Assembly (NCBI RefSeq): GCF_963924675.1
Contig: NC_089230.1
Location: 496,001-560,000, forward strand
Direction of reading: 5' to 3'
From: Phocoena phocoena
Lineage: Eukaryota > Chordata > Mammalia > Artiodactyla > Phocoenidae
DNA length: 64,000 bases
Position 1 is the stretch's first letter; every line of letters begins with the position of its first letter. Shown one piece after another: positions 20,881-32,757 of the stretch. Under the pieces are notes generated by a model. It saw only the letters and a list, made by a program, of their open reading frames with translations. It ran no database searches and was not told the DNA's origin. Position numbers and translations under genes: made by a program.

Positions 20881-23396
20881 CTGAAGCCTGGCAGTGCTTC
20901 AAGAGGAGCTAGAAGAGAACAGGGCATCACTCAGCTTCCCCCCAGTCCCCTCTGTGCACCCACCCAGCCCCCTGGAAAGGTCATGATTGGCAGGTCCAGC
21001 TGGGGAGGCTGCTGCAGGTCTGGCCCTCCGTGCTGTCCTGACAGATGTTTTAATCTACTGTTTGAAGAACGACTTCTGCACAGCTCTGCTGTTCAAACAT
21101 CTGTTTCTGTTTAGAATGACGGAGGGTTTCAAATGGTGCTGGCTGTGCCGCCTGGGAATTGTTTAAACGGCGACCTCGTTGCTTACTTTGCGTTACAGCC
21201 AGGGGAGGATTTACTGCGGGCAGGCTGGACATAATTTTAAGCTCTGTAAAATAGATCGTTCATTTCAAAACAAAATATGCGAACAGTTTAGCTTCCTAAA
21301 TACATCCTTTTTGAAAGGCATCCAGGGAGCAAAAAGCTTTCAGAACCGTTCATGTTCTAACCCCTCACAGCCCTTGTAAAGGAGCCTCTCTGGCTTTACC
21401 TTGTGGCCGTTACACCCACCCTGCCCCGGCTCAACCGTCACGCCCAGAGCTCGGAGCATGACGAGAGCACAGCACGGCCGCGTGAAGGCTGGGGGGCCCT
21501 TCTCCATCCCACAGATCTGACCGTCTTTCTTGCTGGGCTCAGACGGTTGCCCACCTAAGTCTGTTCTTATTTGTCTACACGTCCCCAGAGCTTAGCACCC
21601 ATGAGATGTGAGACAGACGTTGAAATAATTAGGAATCTCTTTCCACATAACTTTGAATATGGGAACAGCAAGAGGAGTTTGTAGGTAATTCCTAGAGCAC
21701 CAGGCAAGGGGATCCTTTTTCTCCATCTATAAACTGGGTGTTTAACCATGTTGGAAAGACAGGAAAAGAAGATATTTGCCGAATGGCTCGATATGCTCGG
21801 TGCTTCCCCGTCACCATAAAGAAACTGTGTTGGGCCAGCACTGCACACGTCCCTCCTCGGGGCATCGTCCCCGACGCCCTGGGCTGGGACAACCATTCTG
21901 CGGAGGGAAACAAAAGGCCCCGGGAGCCAAGGATCCAGCCAGGTCCCGCCGCTCACAGAGGTGCCTCAGACCCCCTCCCACTCTCCAGGCCCCGGACCAC
22001 ACCACGGAGGCTGTGGGATTCTAATTCAGATCTGCTTGGCACCAAAGCCCACTCTACTTCTAGTAAAATCCACCAAAGCTTAGAACACGTAATAAAAAAT
22101 TGTATATCTGGGCAATGTCTTTTGGGGACTGTTCTGAGAAGGAACACGTTTTAATTTTAAATTAGTAGACAATGGATCTTTACCTTTTCAGTTTTCCCAC
22201 GTATATGAAAAGCTGCAGAAGCAGAGACGCAGTTTCTCTGCTGTGAATGATGGCCTTTGACGGCTGAGCTGCGGGAGGTGGGCTAGCACCCCGAGGGCTG
22301 CCGGCATGTGCGGCCGTGAGATGCTCACACCGAAACGTTCCATCCTTCCTCTGCCTTCTCCTCCGCCCGCCCTCCTCGTCCCTCCCCCAGGGCAGGTGGA
22401 CAGTGGCGCGGTGCCTCCCCGGCCGACACCACCCAGTGAGCTCCGCACACTGGCTGCCGAGCGCGGGACGGAGCGCCCCTCCTTCCACCCCACGCCCCCT
22501 GGAGACTGTCCACTCTGCCCAGAGCCCACCCTCTGGCCAGTGATGACCGGCTCCGCAGAGCAAGCTCGCCTCATCCCCGCAGGCCCCAGGCCCGTCCTGG
22601 CTGGCACCTAGGTCCAGCCGGGGATGGGGAGAGTGCCCATCCGCTCCCCGAAGGGCTCAGACGAAAGTACTCAGTCTCTAGAGAAAACGAGCACAAGTGT
22701 CTGCACTGTGCCTGGGACGACAGCGTCAGGCAACGAGCTGCCCTTCCCGAGGGGACTCGTCAGGGGAGGTGTCCTGGGGGGGACACAGGCTGCACCCCTG
22801 GGAAGGAACGCTCCCCCCATTAGTAAAGCGGCTCGAGTTGGGAGGGGGGTCCTTCCTGCTTGACGAGCGCTGAGGGCCCAGGAACTGCAGGGGTCTCCCC
22901 GTGATCTGGGCCCCGTCCCCGAGGCAGCCGTGCAGGGCAGCCCAGGCCACGAACCAGCAGCGCCTCCACAAGAACCCCCCAGGGGGCCCATGTGGGTCCA
23001 GCTCTATTTGTTAGAGATGCGCAGTGCCAAGGACTCCAGTGCATTCGGTTCACTTAAGCAGAAAATGAAGCTCTTGTGACCAAGGGGCGCCGAGGGCAGT
23101 GACAACACCAGCAAACTCAGCCGTGTGGTCTGCACGCGGCCTGGGCAAAGCAGGGCACTGAGTCTTTACCTCGGCCACTAAACGGCCAATTCTAGGTGAC
23201 CAGCATGTGGAATTTTATTTGTATAAAATACTTAGTGCCCTATAATTAAATTTTTTGATAATTAAAGATATAGCTTTATTTACATAATTAACTATTAACT
23301 ATGAAATAATTGGTATTAATTAACATGATTAACTAATTTGCATTTTTCTATTTTTACTGTATAATTTTGAATATTTGCAAGAAATATATACTCTGA
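20881..23396. other. Unique sequence with low-GC islets
   Basis: AT-richer islets near 21030-21400, 21590-21800, 22020-22210 and 23210-23396 alternate with GC-rich sequence. I see no exon and no named repeat. The 21-kb islet contains a 10-base inverted repeat (separate entry) and the 23.2-kb islet a cluster of taattaac-type motifs. Confidence 0.5.
21041..21104. repeat. 10-bp inverted repeat
   Basis: acagatgttt (21041-21050) and aaacatctgt (21095-21104) are exact reverse complements separated by 44 bases. The right arm is adjacent to a ctgtttctgtttag run. Each arm contains a CAGATG E-box-like core. Confidence 0.7.
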
Positions 23397-23411
23397 AGCA
23401 AAATAATTTTT

Positions 23412-23623
23412 TTTTTTTTTTTTTTTTTTTGCGGTACGTGGGCCTCTCACTGTTGTGGCCTCTCCCGTTGCGGAGCAGAGGCTCCGGACGCGCAGGCTCA
23501 GTGGCCACGGCTCACGGGCCCAGACGTTCCGCGGCATGTGGGATCCTCCCAGACCGGGGCATGAACCCGTGTCCCCTGCATTGGCAGGCGGACTCCCAAC
23601 CACTGCGCCACCAGGGAAGCCCC
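23412..23623 (-). mobile_element. CHR-type SINE with perfect 15-bp target duplication
   Basis: The minus-strand element runs from its tRNA-like head at the right (plus strand gcgccaccagggaagccc) to an A tail of about 20 bases at the left (T run within 23407-23430). The sequence agcaaaataattttt occurs exactly at 23397-23411 and again at 23624-23638, so the insertion boundaries are unambiguous. The perfect duplication suggests it is younger than the SINE at 6 kb. Confidence 0.97.
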
Positions 23624-24984
23624 AGCAAAATAATTTTTAAGATATTATGTTTCTTTATATTTAATTTTTTGATGTTTATGTATTCAGATTTGGACCTTAT
23701 AAATGCAATTACATTTTTAATCCTAATTTAGATCACTAACGTCAATAGAACATAAATGACGTGAAAATCTTGATTTTTAGCAACATAGTTTTTGCAAAAT
23801 ATACGAAAATGTATGAATTTTGTACGCCTTTAGCTTGTATAATCCGGGCACTAACAGCCCGTGGACAGAACACCTGAGCGTGCCCAGCAGTCACTGAATC
23901 CAGCTGTCTTTGCTACTTCGCCAGTTTTCATCATACAGGTTAAGTATGATCATTTTGTGTGTGCATTTCTGGTTCTCCACGTGGAAAGACAGAAACGCTT
24001 TATCTGACAGCTGGCTGACCCAGTTTATGACTTTCCAGTCCTTACACACGTGCCACTCGGCCTCCACTCTACTCTGGGCCTACACCCAGGGCAGCCTAGA
24101 CATTGGAATAAATCTACTTGAAACTTTACTTTTCCTTCCTGGTATCATTCAGTGGCTTAAGAGTCCAAGGAGCCTCTCCCTCTCCAGCTGGAGGAGCCTG
24201 AGTCCTCCGGCCCGTGTCTGGGAAAGGGGGCCCTTGGTGGACAGGAAACTCTTTCTAAAGCTGGGGGCGGAGGCCGGCTGGCAGCCGCGCTCACAGAGCT
24301 TGACTCACAACACCTCCCTGCGCTCCTTTCAAGGTTTGCGGAAATCGGGAGTCCGGGTGGACTGAGGCCCAGTGGAGGGTGAGGCTCCCCCAGACCTGGA
24401 GGAGGAGGGCCCTGAGCAGGTGGCCGGCAGCTGCGGCTCCAGTCCCCGCACTGCGGCCCCTGGTGCCCGGACAAGCCCCTGTGCCCTCGCCGCCAGTGTG
24501 TGCACGGCAAGGGCAAGGCTTACTTGCAGTTTCATAGTTTAGTTAGATAAGCCTCATTCTGCTGGAGTCTGTACATGGAAATACAGAGGCGTATGAGCCT
24601 GAAGCCTAAGTCAAACGCTTCGAAAAGATCCCACAGAGAAAACTCCCCAACGGTTCACACCAGCGCAGGCGTGGATGAGACAGCTGTAGATGACGGAGAA
24701 GGGGAACAGCCACAAAGCTGAGTCGTCTGCGTGGCGGCAGCTTTTGCTCCGCCCGGGTCCACCTGACCGCATTCAAACGACTCCATCTCACCATAAAATG
24801 GTCGGATTAAACGGATGGTTGGACGCGGAAATGGCTCAGTGGGTGGGAGGACAGATGGTCGGATGCAGTGATGAGCTGGTAAATGTTTGACAACCTGCTC
24901 TCTGAAGAGAAGGGAGCCCTGATGGATAGCATTCGCCGGTGTGCGTGGTGTCAGGGAACCCGTCACGGCCAGCTTCACGCCCGA

Positions 24985-25205
24985 GCGTCAGGTCTCTGGG
25001 TGAAGAGCTGGACGAGATGCACACGGTGCACGCGGTCCGCCTGGCGAGCGGGGCAGCCGCTGCAGCCCCCGCCCGTCACACAAGTGACGGCCGCAGACGT
25101 CGATGCACGTTACTGGGGAGACCCCTTCGCGGCTGCAGGGAAAGGCTGCGGGAAGCCGCTGAAGGAAACCATGGCCCGGCCACATCGGAGCCGCCGGCTC
25201 CCCAG
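24985..25205. promoter_or_regulatory. CpG-rich patch
   Basis: I count roughly two dozen CpGs in about 220 bases, including gacggccgcagacgtcgatg. The flanks are CpG-poor. No exon or core-promoter motif is evident, so regulatory status is a guess. Confidence 0.35.
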
Positions 25206-28200
25206 TGTCATCTCTCAGCAGGGCCGCAGCTGCCCTCCCGCCAGCGCCTCGAGTTCGGTGAGGACCCCAGGCCGTCTTGACCAGGCACTTTATCCGCTCA
25301 CCCTCGGTCACTCACTAAAGTCCTCCCGTCACCAGGCACCGTTCCTCCGGAACCTCCTGTGTCACCCCTCCCTCCGGCCTGACTTAGACAGCGTCAGACC
25401 CGCCGTGGGAGTCTGAGAACCTGGAGATGCCACGTAGCACAGACGAGGCCAATTTGTAAGTGGGGTTGAGACTTGGAAGCTGTTTGTTTTCTGTTTTTTT
25501 TTTTTTCTCTTGGCTTACTGGGAGCTGTTCTTGATTTCCAGAGATAAGCGGTATGAAAGTGAAACACAGACTTTAGAAATGTCCAGATCTTTTCTGGGAA
25601 AAAACCTGGGCTCTGTTTGCTTTCCTTTTATTCTTAAAGGAATTTGAAAGAGGAAGAAGGTGCCGCGGGCGCAGGTCAGGCCGGGTGGGAGCAGCGAAGA
25701 GGGGGGCGTCTGTCTCGGCCGCTCTTCTCCCTGCGTGGGTCTGGAAAGTCCGTGACAGGCCAGGGGAGCTGGCCAAGGGGTGGAGGCCTACGGGGTGCCT
25801 CGGATCCCTCAGCAGCCCAGGCCTTTTGGTGGCAACGGCGCACACGAGGCTGAGCCACACAGGGAGGCCCTGGAACCCGAAGTCTGCACGTCTGTGGCCC
25901 CGAGATAAATGGAGCGGCGGGTCTGGCTTGGACTTGTGGTGGCCAAACGCAAGGCGTGTTGTATACAAGAGGCTGGATCTCCCAGTACTGGCTTCAGATT
26001 CCCCCTCGCTGTGATCAATAACGTGTCATATGTAACTAAGACAAACGCCGCATAATGGCTCCGTGTTTATGAAGTCAATACATGGCTTGTAGGGAATTCC
26101 TTGGCGTTGTTTGTACGCCGTATAAATATTTTAAGATTGTGCCAGTAACAGGAGTTTCTGTGTATATTACACAGAGTTCTCTTTTATCCGGTTTGGAGAA
26201 GTCGGTCCAAGGAGCGGATGCATATTGTCCAAACAAACATTTGTTTCCTCCTCCAGCCGGCTGGGTGGACTGCCGTCCCCCCGCTCCTCGGGGAGCCGGG
26301 CGGCCCCAGCGTCTGTTCACCAGTGGGGAGCCACTGGGCCGGGATCCTGTGGTGTGTGTGTGGTGTGTGGTGTGTATCATGGTGCGTGGTACTCTCTGCT
26401 ATGAATGGAACATCTGTGGATGGAATTTCAATTAACAATGAAAAACTTTCAGCCGCCCTCGAGTCCAGCTCCCGGTGCCCGTGTGCCGGTGAAGTCCTAC
26501 GACCATCTCACAAGGTACCACTTCATCCGCTAAAAGGGGAACGTAAGGCTGACGTCAAGCTTCCCAGATACAAGGAGGAGACGGTCCACGTGCCCGTGAG
26601 CCCCTCCTGGCCCCTCCTTCTCCAGGCTCGCCGTGCCAGGCGAGGCCTCCCCACGTGTTGGGCTCCTTGGGACACGCTCCTTCCGGAAGCACCGGGAAAG
26701 GCGGGTGCTGGCTGCAAACCCAGACCTGTCATGCCATTTAAGGGACTGGAATCAGCTTCCAAAGGAAGCCTGGCTCTGGAGCAGGTGGAACCAGCCCAGG
26801 AGGAAAAGCAGCCTGGAGGGTCTGTGGACCCCCCGCTGGACAGCACGAGCACCGGGGGTCCAGCAGCCATGCCGAGCTGTGCACACGCTGGCGAGGGGCG
26901 GGGGGCCCGGGCGGGGTGAGACGGGAGAGGCAGGGTCTGGCCTTCGGGGGAGGGAGGTGTGAGGAGGCCCCAGAGGAGGAAGAGGGTGGGCGGGCACGTG
27001 GAGGACAAGGGCGTGGAGTCCCTGGGAAAAGGCTGCAGAGGACAGAGGCTGGGAGCAGCCCCCAAGCCCTGTGAGAGCGGCCCACACCCTGGGCTCTGTG
27101 GGTGCAGACGGCTCTTCTGCCAGTGTCCTCCCCGGAGGCCCTCGGGGGAGCCTCGCTGCCCTAAGACGCAGCATCTCCATTTCCACACGGCCCGAGAGGC
27201 AGCCAGTCTTCATCCTGTTAGAACAGACATGACTTAGGACACAACCAAGAGCCACCTGGGACCAAACAAACGACAGGGCTGAGAGTCAGTGTCCGCAGTG
27301 CAAAAAAGGGCGGCTGCAATCCACGTTCCTCAACCAGAGATTTGGAAAGAGCTCCCCAAAGTCATGTGCCCAAGCTCCGTCCCCTGGAATGAGCCCAGAG
27401 CCCTCCGCTCACACACCTTGGACCCCCCCCAAGTTTAGACGCGTTTCCTGAACTTCAGCCCCATTTCATCCGTCCTATCCCAGACAACGCCTCTTCCTGC
27501 CCCCAACGCATTGACTGGATGGAAATGGGCTGAAAAGAGCAGGGCCATCTGAGGCGGCTGGACCCAGAGGGCAGATGCTGGGCCCTCGCCATCACCCGCC
27601 CGGGCCCCCCCCCCCCCGAGCCCCGTGCCCTCTCACAGGTGAACAGCAGGCGGGGACAGGAGGCAGAGGGCACAAGTCACCCCGAAAGAGAAGCAGATGA
27701 GACACGTCAGGCCAGGGACACTCCACCCACCCCTCGCATGGTTCACCCTCACAGGCGGGGGTCCCTCGTGGGCAGGGCCTGGCACCCGCTTGCACCGTGA
27801 ACAGGGCAGAGTACGTGCATGTGGCCCGTCAGCCTGGCCTCAGAGTCGGGCTGTCGTGACAGAGGCTGTAGGTCCACGAAGCCTGAAATACTGACCATCT
27901 GGACACTTGCGGGAAAGCCATGCACAGCTACTGTGTTCCTGTGGTTTAGAGAGGGGACCTCTAGTCCCTGGGACGCAGCCAGACCGGTGCCTGACCACGT
28001 GGCCCCAGACCTTCTTCCTGAGCCCGTCCTGGTCCCACACCCAGCGGAGAAGGGTGTGTGCAGGCTGAAACCCCCTGGACGCAGGCCCTGGGCAGCTGCA
28101 GCTGCCTCCTCGTCGGCCAGGTTCTGTTCCACTGGTGTCGTCGGTCTGCTCGAGCTTTTCCCCAGGAGCACCTGCACGCATTTCCTGATGCTCAGCCCTC

Positions 28201-28229
28201 CAGGCAATTAGCTCGTCCGTCGCAACTTG

Positions 28230-28355
28230 GGCCCCGCTCACCCTCTGTGATCAGGGCGGGTGTCTGCTGCTCAGAGGGTGGACGGGAGCTGAGAGGCGGT
28301 GGGCCCCTCTGTCCGCTTGCACACAGTAGGCACTTAATAAATGCCTGGTGCTCAA
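28230..28355 (-). mobile_element. MIR remnant (weak)
   Basis: The end cacacagtaggcacttaata followed by aatgcctgg matches the reverse complement of the MIR start. The left part is too diverged to place. Confidence 0.5.
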
Positions 28356-28979
28356 AAAAACCCCTGCTCCAGCCTCTGCGGTGGGCAGAGTGCCCCCTGG
28401 CAGGTGCCAAACCCTAGCTTGCGCCCTGAGGCTCAAACAGCCAGGAGGCACCAGGCTGGAGCGCAGAAGCACCTGCTCAGGTTCCGGCCTCTCAGCGGAA
28501 AACCAGGTGAGCACAGGTGTGACTAGACGCAGGCGTCTGGGCCCCCTCCTGACTCAGCGAAACCACACCCCTCCTGCCCTCCCCTGGGGCGGCCCCCACC
28601 CACTCCCTGGTGCTCCCCTGGTGCCGTCACCCCACCTCCACCCGGAAAGGCCGACCTGGACCCTGGGGATCCTGGCGTCAGATTCCTGGAGGCCCTTCAT
28701 GCCAGAGAGCTTCTCTATGCCAGGCCTCCACCCACCGTCCTGCTCGCTGATTAAACCTCCAAGTCCAGCCGTCGTGAGCGACCTGGGCCCTTCCAGGCGG
28801 ACCTGTCACCCTGGAAGTTTCTGCACTAGGGCTGACTCTCCCTGGCTGTGGGAGGGTGCGGGGAAAGCAGAGCCATGGCGGCTGTGAGACCTTAACTCTA
28901 CGGGTTTCCTGTGAAGCCGGGCGCCACAGGGCACTGGACGCAGGGGTACCTGCCCCGCTGCTCCATGTAAGGCTGGGCG

Positions 28980-29130
28980 TGTGTGCCTGTGCGTGCACAT
29001 GTGTGGGTGCATTGTGCGTGTGAACGCACGTGTGAGTGTGTGTGCACTGCGTGGTGTTTGTGCCTCACATGTGCACACGTGGTGCATGTATGTTTGCGTG
29101 TTGGTGCACATGTCCATGCGTATGTACTTG
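28980..29130. repeat. Imperfect GT-rich tract
   Basis: Alternating purine-pyrimidine sequence, mostly gtgtgtgc and gcacatgtg, over about 150 bases with frequent interruptions. It yields Cys/Val/His-rich reading frames that are artefacts. Z-DNA potential is an inference from the alternation. Confidence 0.85.
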
Positions 29131-32100
29131 TGTCAATGCCGCCTGTACAGATGGAGCCACAGTGCTCCTGGAGCCAATGCAGAGAAAAGAAAGGGAGGCC
29201 AGGTGTGGGGAAGGGCTGCGGCCTGCTGGGCAGCTACTTACAGACCCAAACACCCCAGCGGCCTTTGGATCAGCCCAGGGATGCCCTGGGCCGTGGGGGA
29301 GTGCGGGCTGTGCTGACGCATCGGAGGCCCTGGGATGGACGGACAGGAGGACGGCCTGCTCACAGCACGTGGTGTGCAGGACCGCCTCCCAGCAGCCCAC
29401 CTCAGAGCCTCCCGGTGCACACGTGGGAAGGGTCAACACTCGCTCACGTGTGGCGCCGAGGCCAGGGCACCGGCGGGGACAGCTGGGTGTGTCTTCAGGC
29501 CACGCGGCCTCTTGGCTCCGTGACCTTGGGCAATGCTGGCAGTGGGGATGTGCAGCCTTTCCGGGGTTTCTGCAAGGACGAGATGAAACGCCCAGCAAGT
29601 CGCAGTGCCCACGTGCAGGGCCAGCAGGACCAGCCCCCCGTCTCCTCTGCTCCTCCCGGGGCCCCGCCTCCCACCGTCCGCACCGATGCGTACTCACACC
29701 TGCATGTATCTTCACGCTCGCGCACTGTCGGTCACCCCCTCCGAAGACAGGCCACCTGGCATCCGGTAGGAAAGCAGACCGTGTGGGTCCTGCGGCCACA
29801 CTGGCCTGGAGCCCAGGCACCACAGCCTTTTCTCAGGTCCCTGAGCTGCAGGGGCGAAGCCAGCAGTGCAGATGTGGGCCCAGACCCAGGGCCGCTGGGC
29901 CCTTCGATGGTCCTTCCGTCATCTGGAACCATCTACTGTGTCTCCCTTCAGATCTGCCAGATTGGCTGAAGTCGGAGCTGCCCCTGCTTGAGGTTCTGAG
30001 TAACAAAATGCAAACCGGGGTGATGCAGACACGGAACTCCCTGAGGACCGTCCGCCGAGGGGAGGAACCAGATGTAAGACGTGCATCTCAGGGAGATTCT
30101 TAAACATTTGATGTCATAGAGCCTTCTGAGATGGTGCTGAAAAACTGTAGACCCCACCCCCGGAAACTTGGAATTATTCCTCTACCAAACATTAATTTAT
30201 ATTTTTATATAATACTTCAATTATTATTATTAATGTAACCGTGTACAGCCTGAGGTACCATACCGACGTTAACACACAATCTTAGGCCTCGATGCGATTT
30301 AGAGGAAAACCACGTCCACAGATTGGATGCTTAGACCACGGGGGAGGTGAGTGCTTCTTTAACAAACTCTGGAGTTATTCTTCAAGTGGTCCAGAAAAGT
30401 AGGCTCCTGAAGGATTAGACTTCGGGAAAATCTCCTCAGGGTTGAGTAGCAGAGTGAACCATTGTGTTGGGAAAATCCATCCATAGCTGTTTTAACAGGT
30501 GGGTGGGTCGGTGGCGCCAGCTGTGCTCTTGCCTCCCCTTCACCCCTGCCAGAATCTCTGCACGGGAGCCCCGTGGGGAGGGGGCTCGCGGGGAATCCCA
30601 CAGGAGGGGATGCAGCCCTGCGTCTCTTCTGAGGCACCGTTAGGCGGGTGAGTAGCTGTGGGGCCCACCCTCCCAGTCTCCCCAGCTCAGCACGGCACCT
30701 GGACGGAGCATCTTATGCTCCAGGCTCTTACCCAGCAGCTCCCTCCCTCCACGGCAGGGAGGGAGACGACCCCGATCTGGACGTGCCCCCAGGCAGACGT
30801 AGAGACAGCACAGACAGGCGCGAGGACAGCACTGTGGCCACGGCCGTTTGCCCTCGCGGCAGGCCCCGCACGTGCAGCCACCACCCTGCACTCGGGCCTC
30901 TCCCGAGCTGTACATCCACTCAACTGTCTCCGTGCACGTCGGGGGCAAGAGGGGCGCCACTCACTGCTACCTGCTCCCAGAGACAAGGGTTCGAGTTGTG
31001 TTGTGATTTACATGGAGCTGTCCTCCTGGTGGAGGCCAAGATAACCACTTCTGAAGACGTTGCCTCTGACGGCGACAGCTGCACACAGAAGTGGTCACAG
31101 GCTGGCCTCCACCCAGCCCGGCCAGTATCTGGACTACGTGGGTCTTAAATTAACACCAATTCTCCACGGCACACCCTATCCCCACGGTGAGGATAGAGAG
31201 TAGACACGCCCAGTGATCCTACAGCAATGCCACCCGGCCACAAGGGGCTGCGTTCACATTCATTCATTTGCTTCAAAGCACGTGTGAGTCTGGCCCAACT
31301 TGACGATGAGGATGGGCCCAGAGTACAGCCCACCCGCCGACACCAAGCAATGCTCAGACCCCAGTGCCGCGGCGCGTGTGCTTGAACAGCCCCGCGCGCC
31401 GCAATTATCTGCTTACGGACCCGGGTTTCCCTGGGACGGCGGCTCCCTGGGGAAGCGGCCTGCCGTGCCACGCTGAGTGTCAGGACACGCCACCTGGGAG
31501 GCGACAGGAGCAGGCTCCCAAGGGACCTGGGCGTGGGGAGCCGGGTGAGCCCTGCCGGACGAGGTCTGGGGAGCTCTGTGAACCGCTCCAAGCCCCCCGT
31601 GAAATGTGCGTGTGCCCACACGTGCCCACGCGCACACGTGTACCACGTGCCCACGCGTGCACACACACGACCGGGTGTGCATGGCAGGAGCCGTTTCTAT
31701 AGGCAGCCCCCCGTGGGCACCCCTGCCCAAGGGCCTCTCGTCCTGGGGGAGAGACCCAGCGGTCAGTCCTGGAAGCAGCGCCGTGTGAGCCAGGAAGCCC
31801 CCGCCCCTCCCCCAGGGGAACCAGGGCAGCAAGTTGCTCCTCTCAGATCCAGAGGCCGGCGTCCCTGCGCTGGTGACCGAGGACAGAGGGCCCTTCTGGG
31901 AAGTGGCCTCGTTCCTCTACACCAGGGAGGGCGGGGCACAGAGTTTACTCCCGGTTTCTCCTCCTCAGCTGCAAGACCTTTGCTAGAAGTGTCCTGGAGT
32001 CGACCTGACAGGAGAGGGCTTCCAGGGGATCAGGGGCCACACGGAGGGGCAGCCCGTGCCAGGATCGGGGACGGGTGGGGGGCGCAGGAGGGAGCGTAGA

Positions 32101-32384
32101 GGCTCCCGCGGGGCGAGGCGTGTGCGCAGGACGGGCTGCCAGGGTGCCAGGGCGTTTGGGTGGCATGCCCCGAAGCTCTCGGCACCACAGGGCACCCGTG
32201 GACAGAGGACACCTCGTGGGAGATGCACAGCCCCAGGGAGGAGGAACGGCTCTTCCGTGGAGGAGATGTGAAAACACCTGTGCGAGGAGCCTGGGCCAGC
32301 TGGAAACTGGTCGCATCAGGGACCCATTGTTACTTAAGACGCGCAGAGCCATGGAGACCTTCTCCGTTCCATCCAGTACCCGCG
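29131..32384. other. GC-rich unique sequence, no gene seen
   Basis: Two overlapping plus-strand frames (28983-29969, 328 codons, and 29036-30103, 355 codons) and an opposing frame (29065-29823, 252 codons) begin in or near the GT-rich tract. None has a domain, and mutual overlap in three frames points to stop-poor DNA, not a gene. An AT-rich patch lies at 30170-30245. MIR-like traces may exist near 29515-29600 but are too weak to list. Confidence 0.5.
31602..31675. repeat. Alternating CG/CA tract with short palindromes
   Basis: Repeats of cacacgtgcccacgcg type carry several CACGTG-like cores and a 7-base inverted pair (cgtgtgc/gcacacg). The tract is strongly alternating purine-pyrimidine. 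Confidence 0.7.
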
Positions 32385-32757
32385 GCAGGTTGAATAGCAG
32401 CCCCTGTGGCCCGCACAAGTCCACGTCCTGTCCCCGGAACCTACGTCACTTTACACGGTGAAGAGGACTTTGCACGTGGGATCAAGGGATGGATCTGGAG
32501 ACAGGAGATTATCCGGGCTCAGCTGTTGGGCCCTAGAGAGGGACGCAGGAGGGGCCCAGCCAGGGAGCGCCGGTGGCCCCTGGAAGCTGGGGCAGCAAGG
32601 CCATCGCTCTCACCTCCAGAAGCAGCCCTGCCACCGCCTGGATGTTAGCCCAGTGAGGCCGATTTCCGGTGTCCCGGACTGTAAGAGTACATTTGTGCTG
32701 TTTTAAGCCACTACGTTGGTGATTTTCTATCACAGCATCAACAAGGAACTAATACAA
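32385..32757 (+). mobile_element. MLT1-like LTR (ERVL-MaLR type)
   Basis: The segment starts with ggttgaatagcagcccctgt, passes through a gtccacgtcctgtccccgga block, a gggatcaagggatg-gagat-attatccggg block and a ctggaagctggggcagcaag block, and ends ctgttttaagccactacgtt followed by aaggaactaatacaaa. This order and the two ends are those of old MaLR-type solo LTRs. It is diverged, and no internal retroviral sequence is present on either side. Confidence 0.8.

Larger units (their letters stand above)
23639..28979. other. Unique sequence, no gene seen
   Basis: AT-rich to about 23850, then GC-rich. Minor features are a T-rich run near 25492-25508, a GT microsatellite near 26349-26383, and a run of about 14 C at 27606-27619 that is prone to sequencing error. 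Open frames up to 233 codons (26218-26919 plus, 26523-27188 minus) overlap each other and have no recognisable domain. Confidence 0.5.

Noticed and set aside
20385..20930. 181-codon minus-strand frame with Cys-Trp-Pro repeats
   Set aside because: Derived from the 20-base minisatellite.
26218..27255. Overlapping frames of 167 to 233 codons on both strands
   Set aside because: Mutual overlap on opposite strands in GC-rich DNA, and no domain.
28983..30103. Plus-strand frames of 328 and 355 codons
   Set aside because: They begin in the GT-rich tract, overlap each other and a 252-codon opposite frame, and show no domain. GC-rich, stop-poor DNA explains them.
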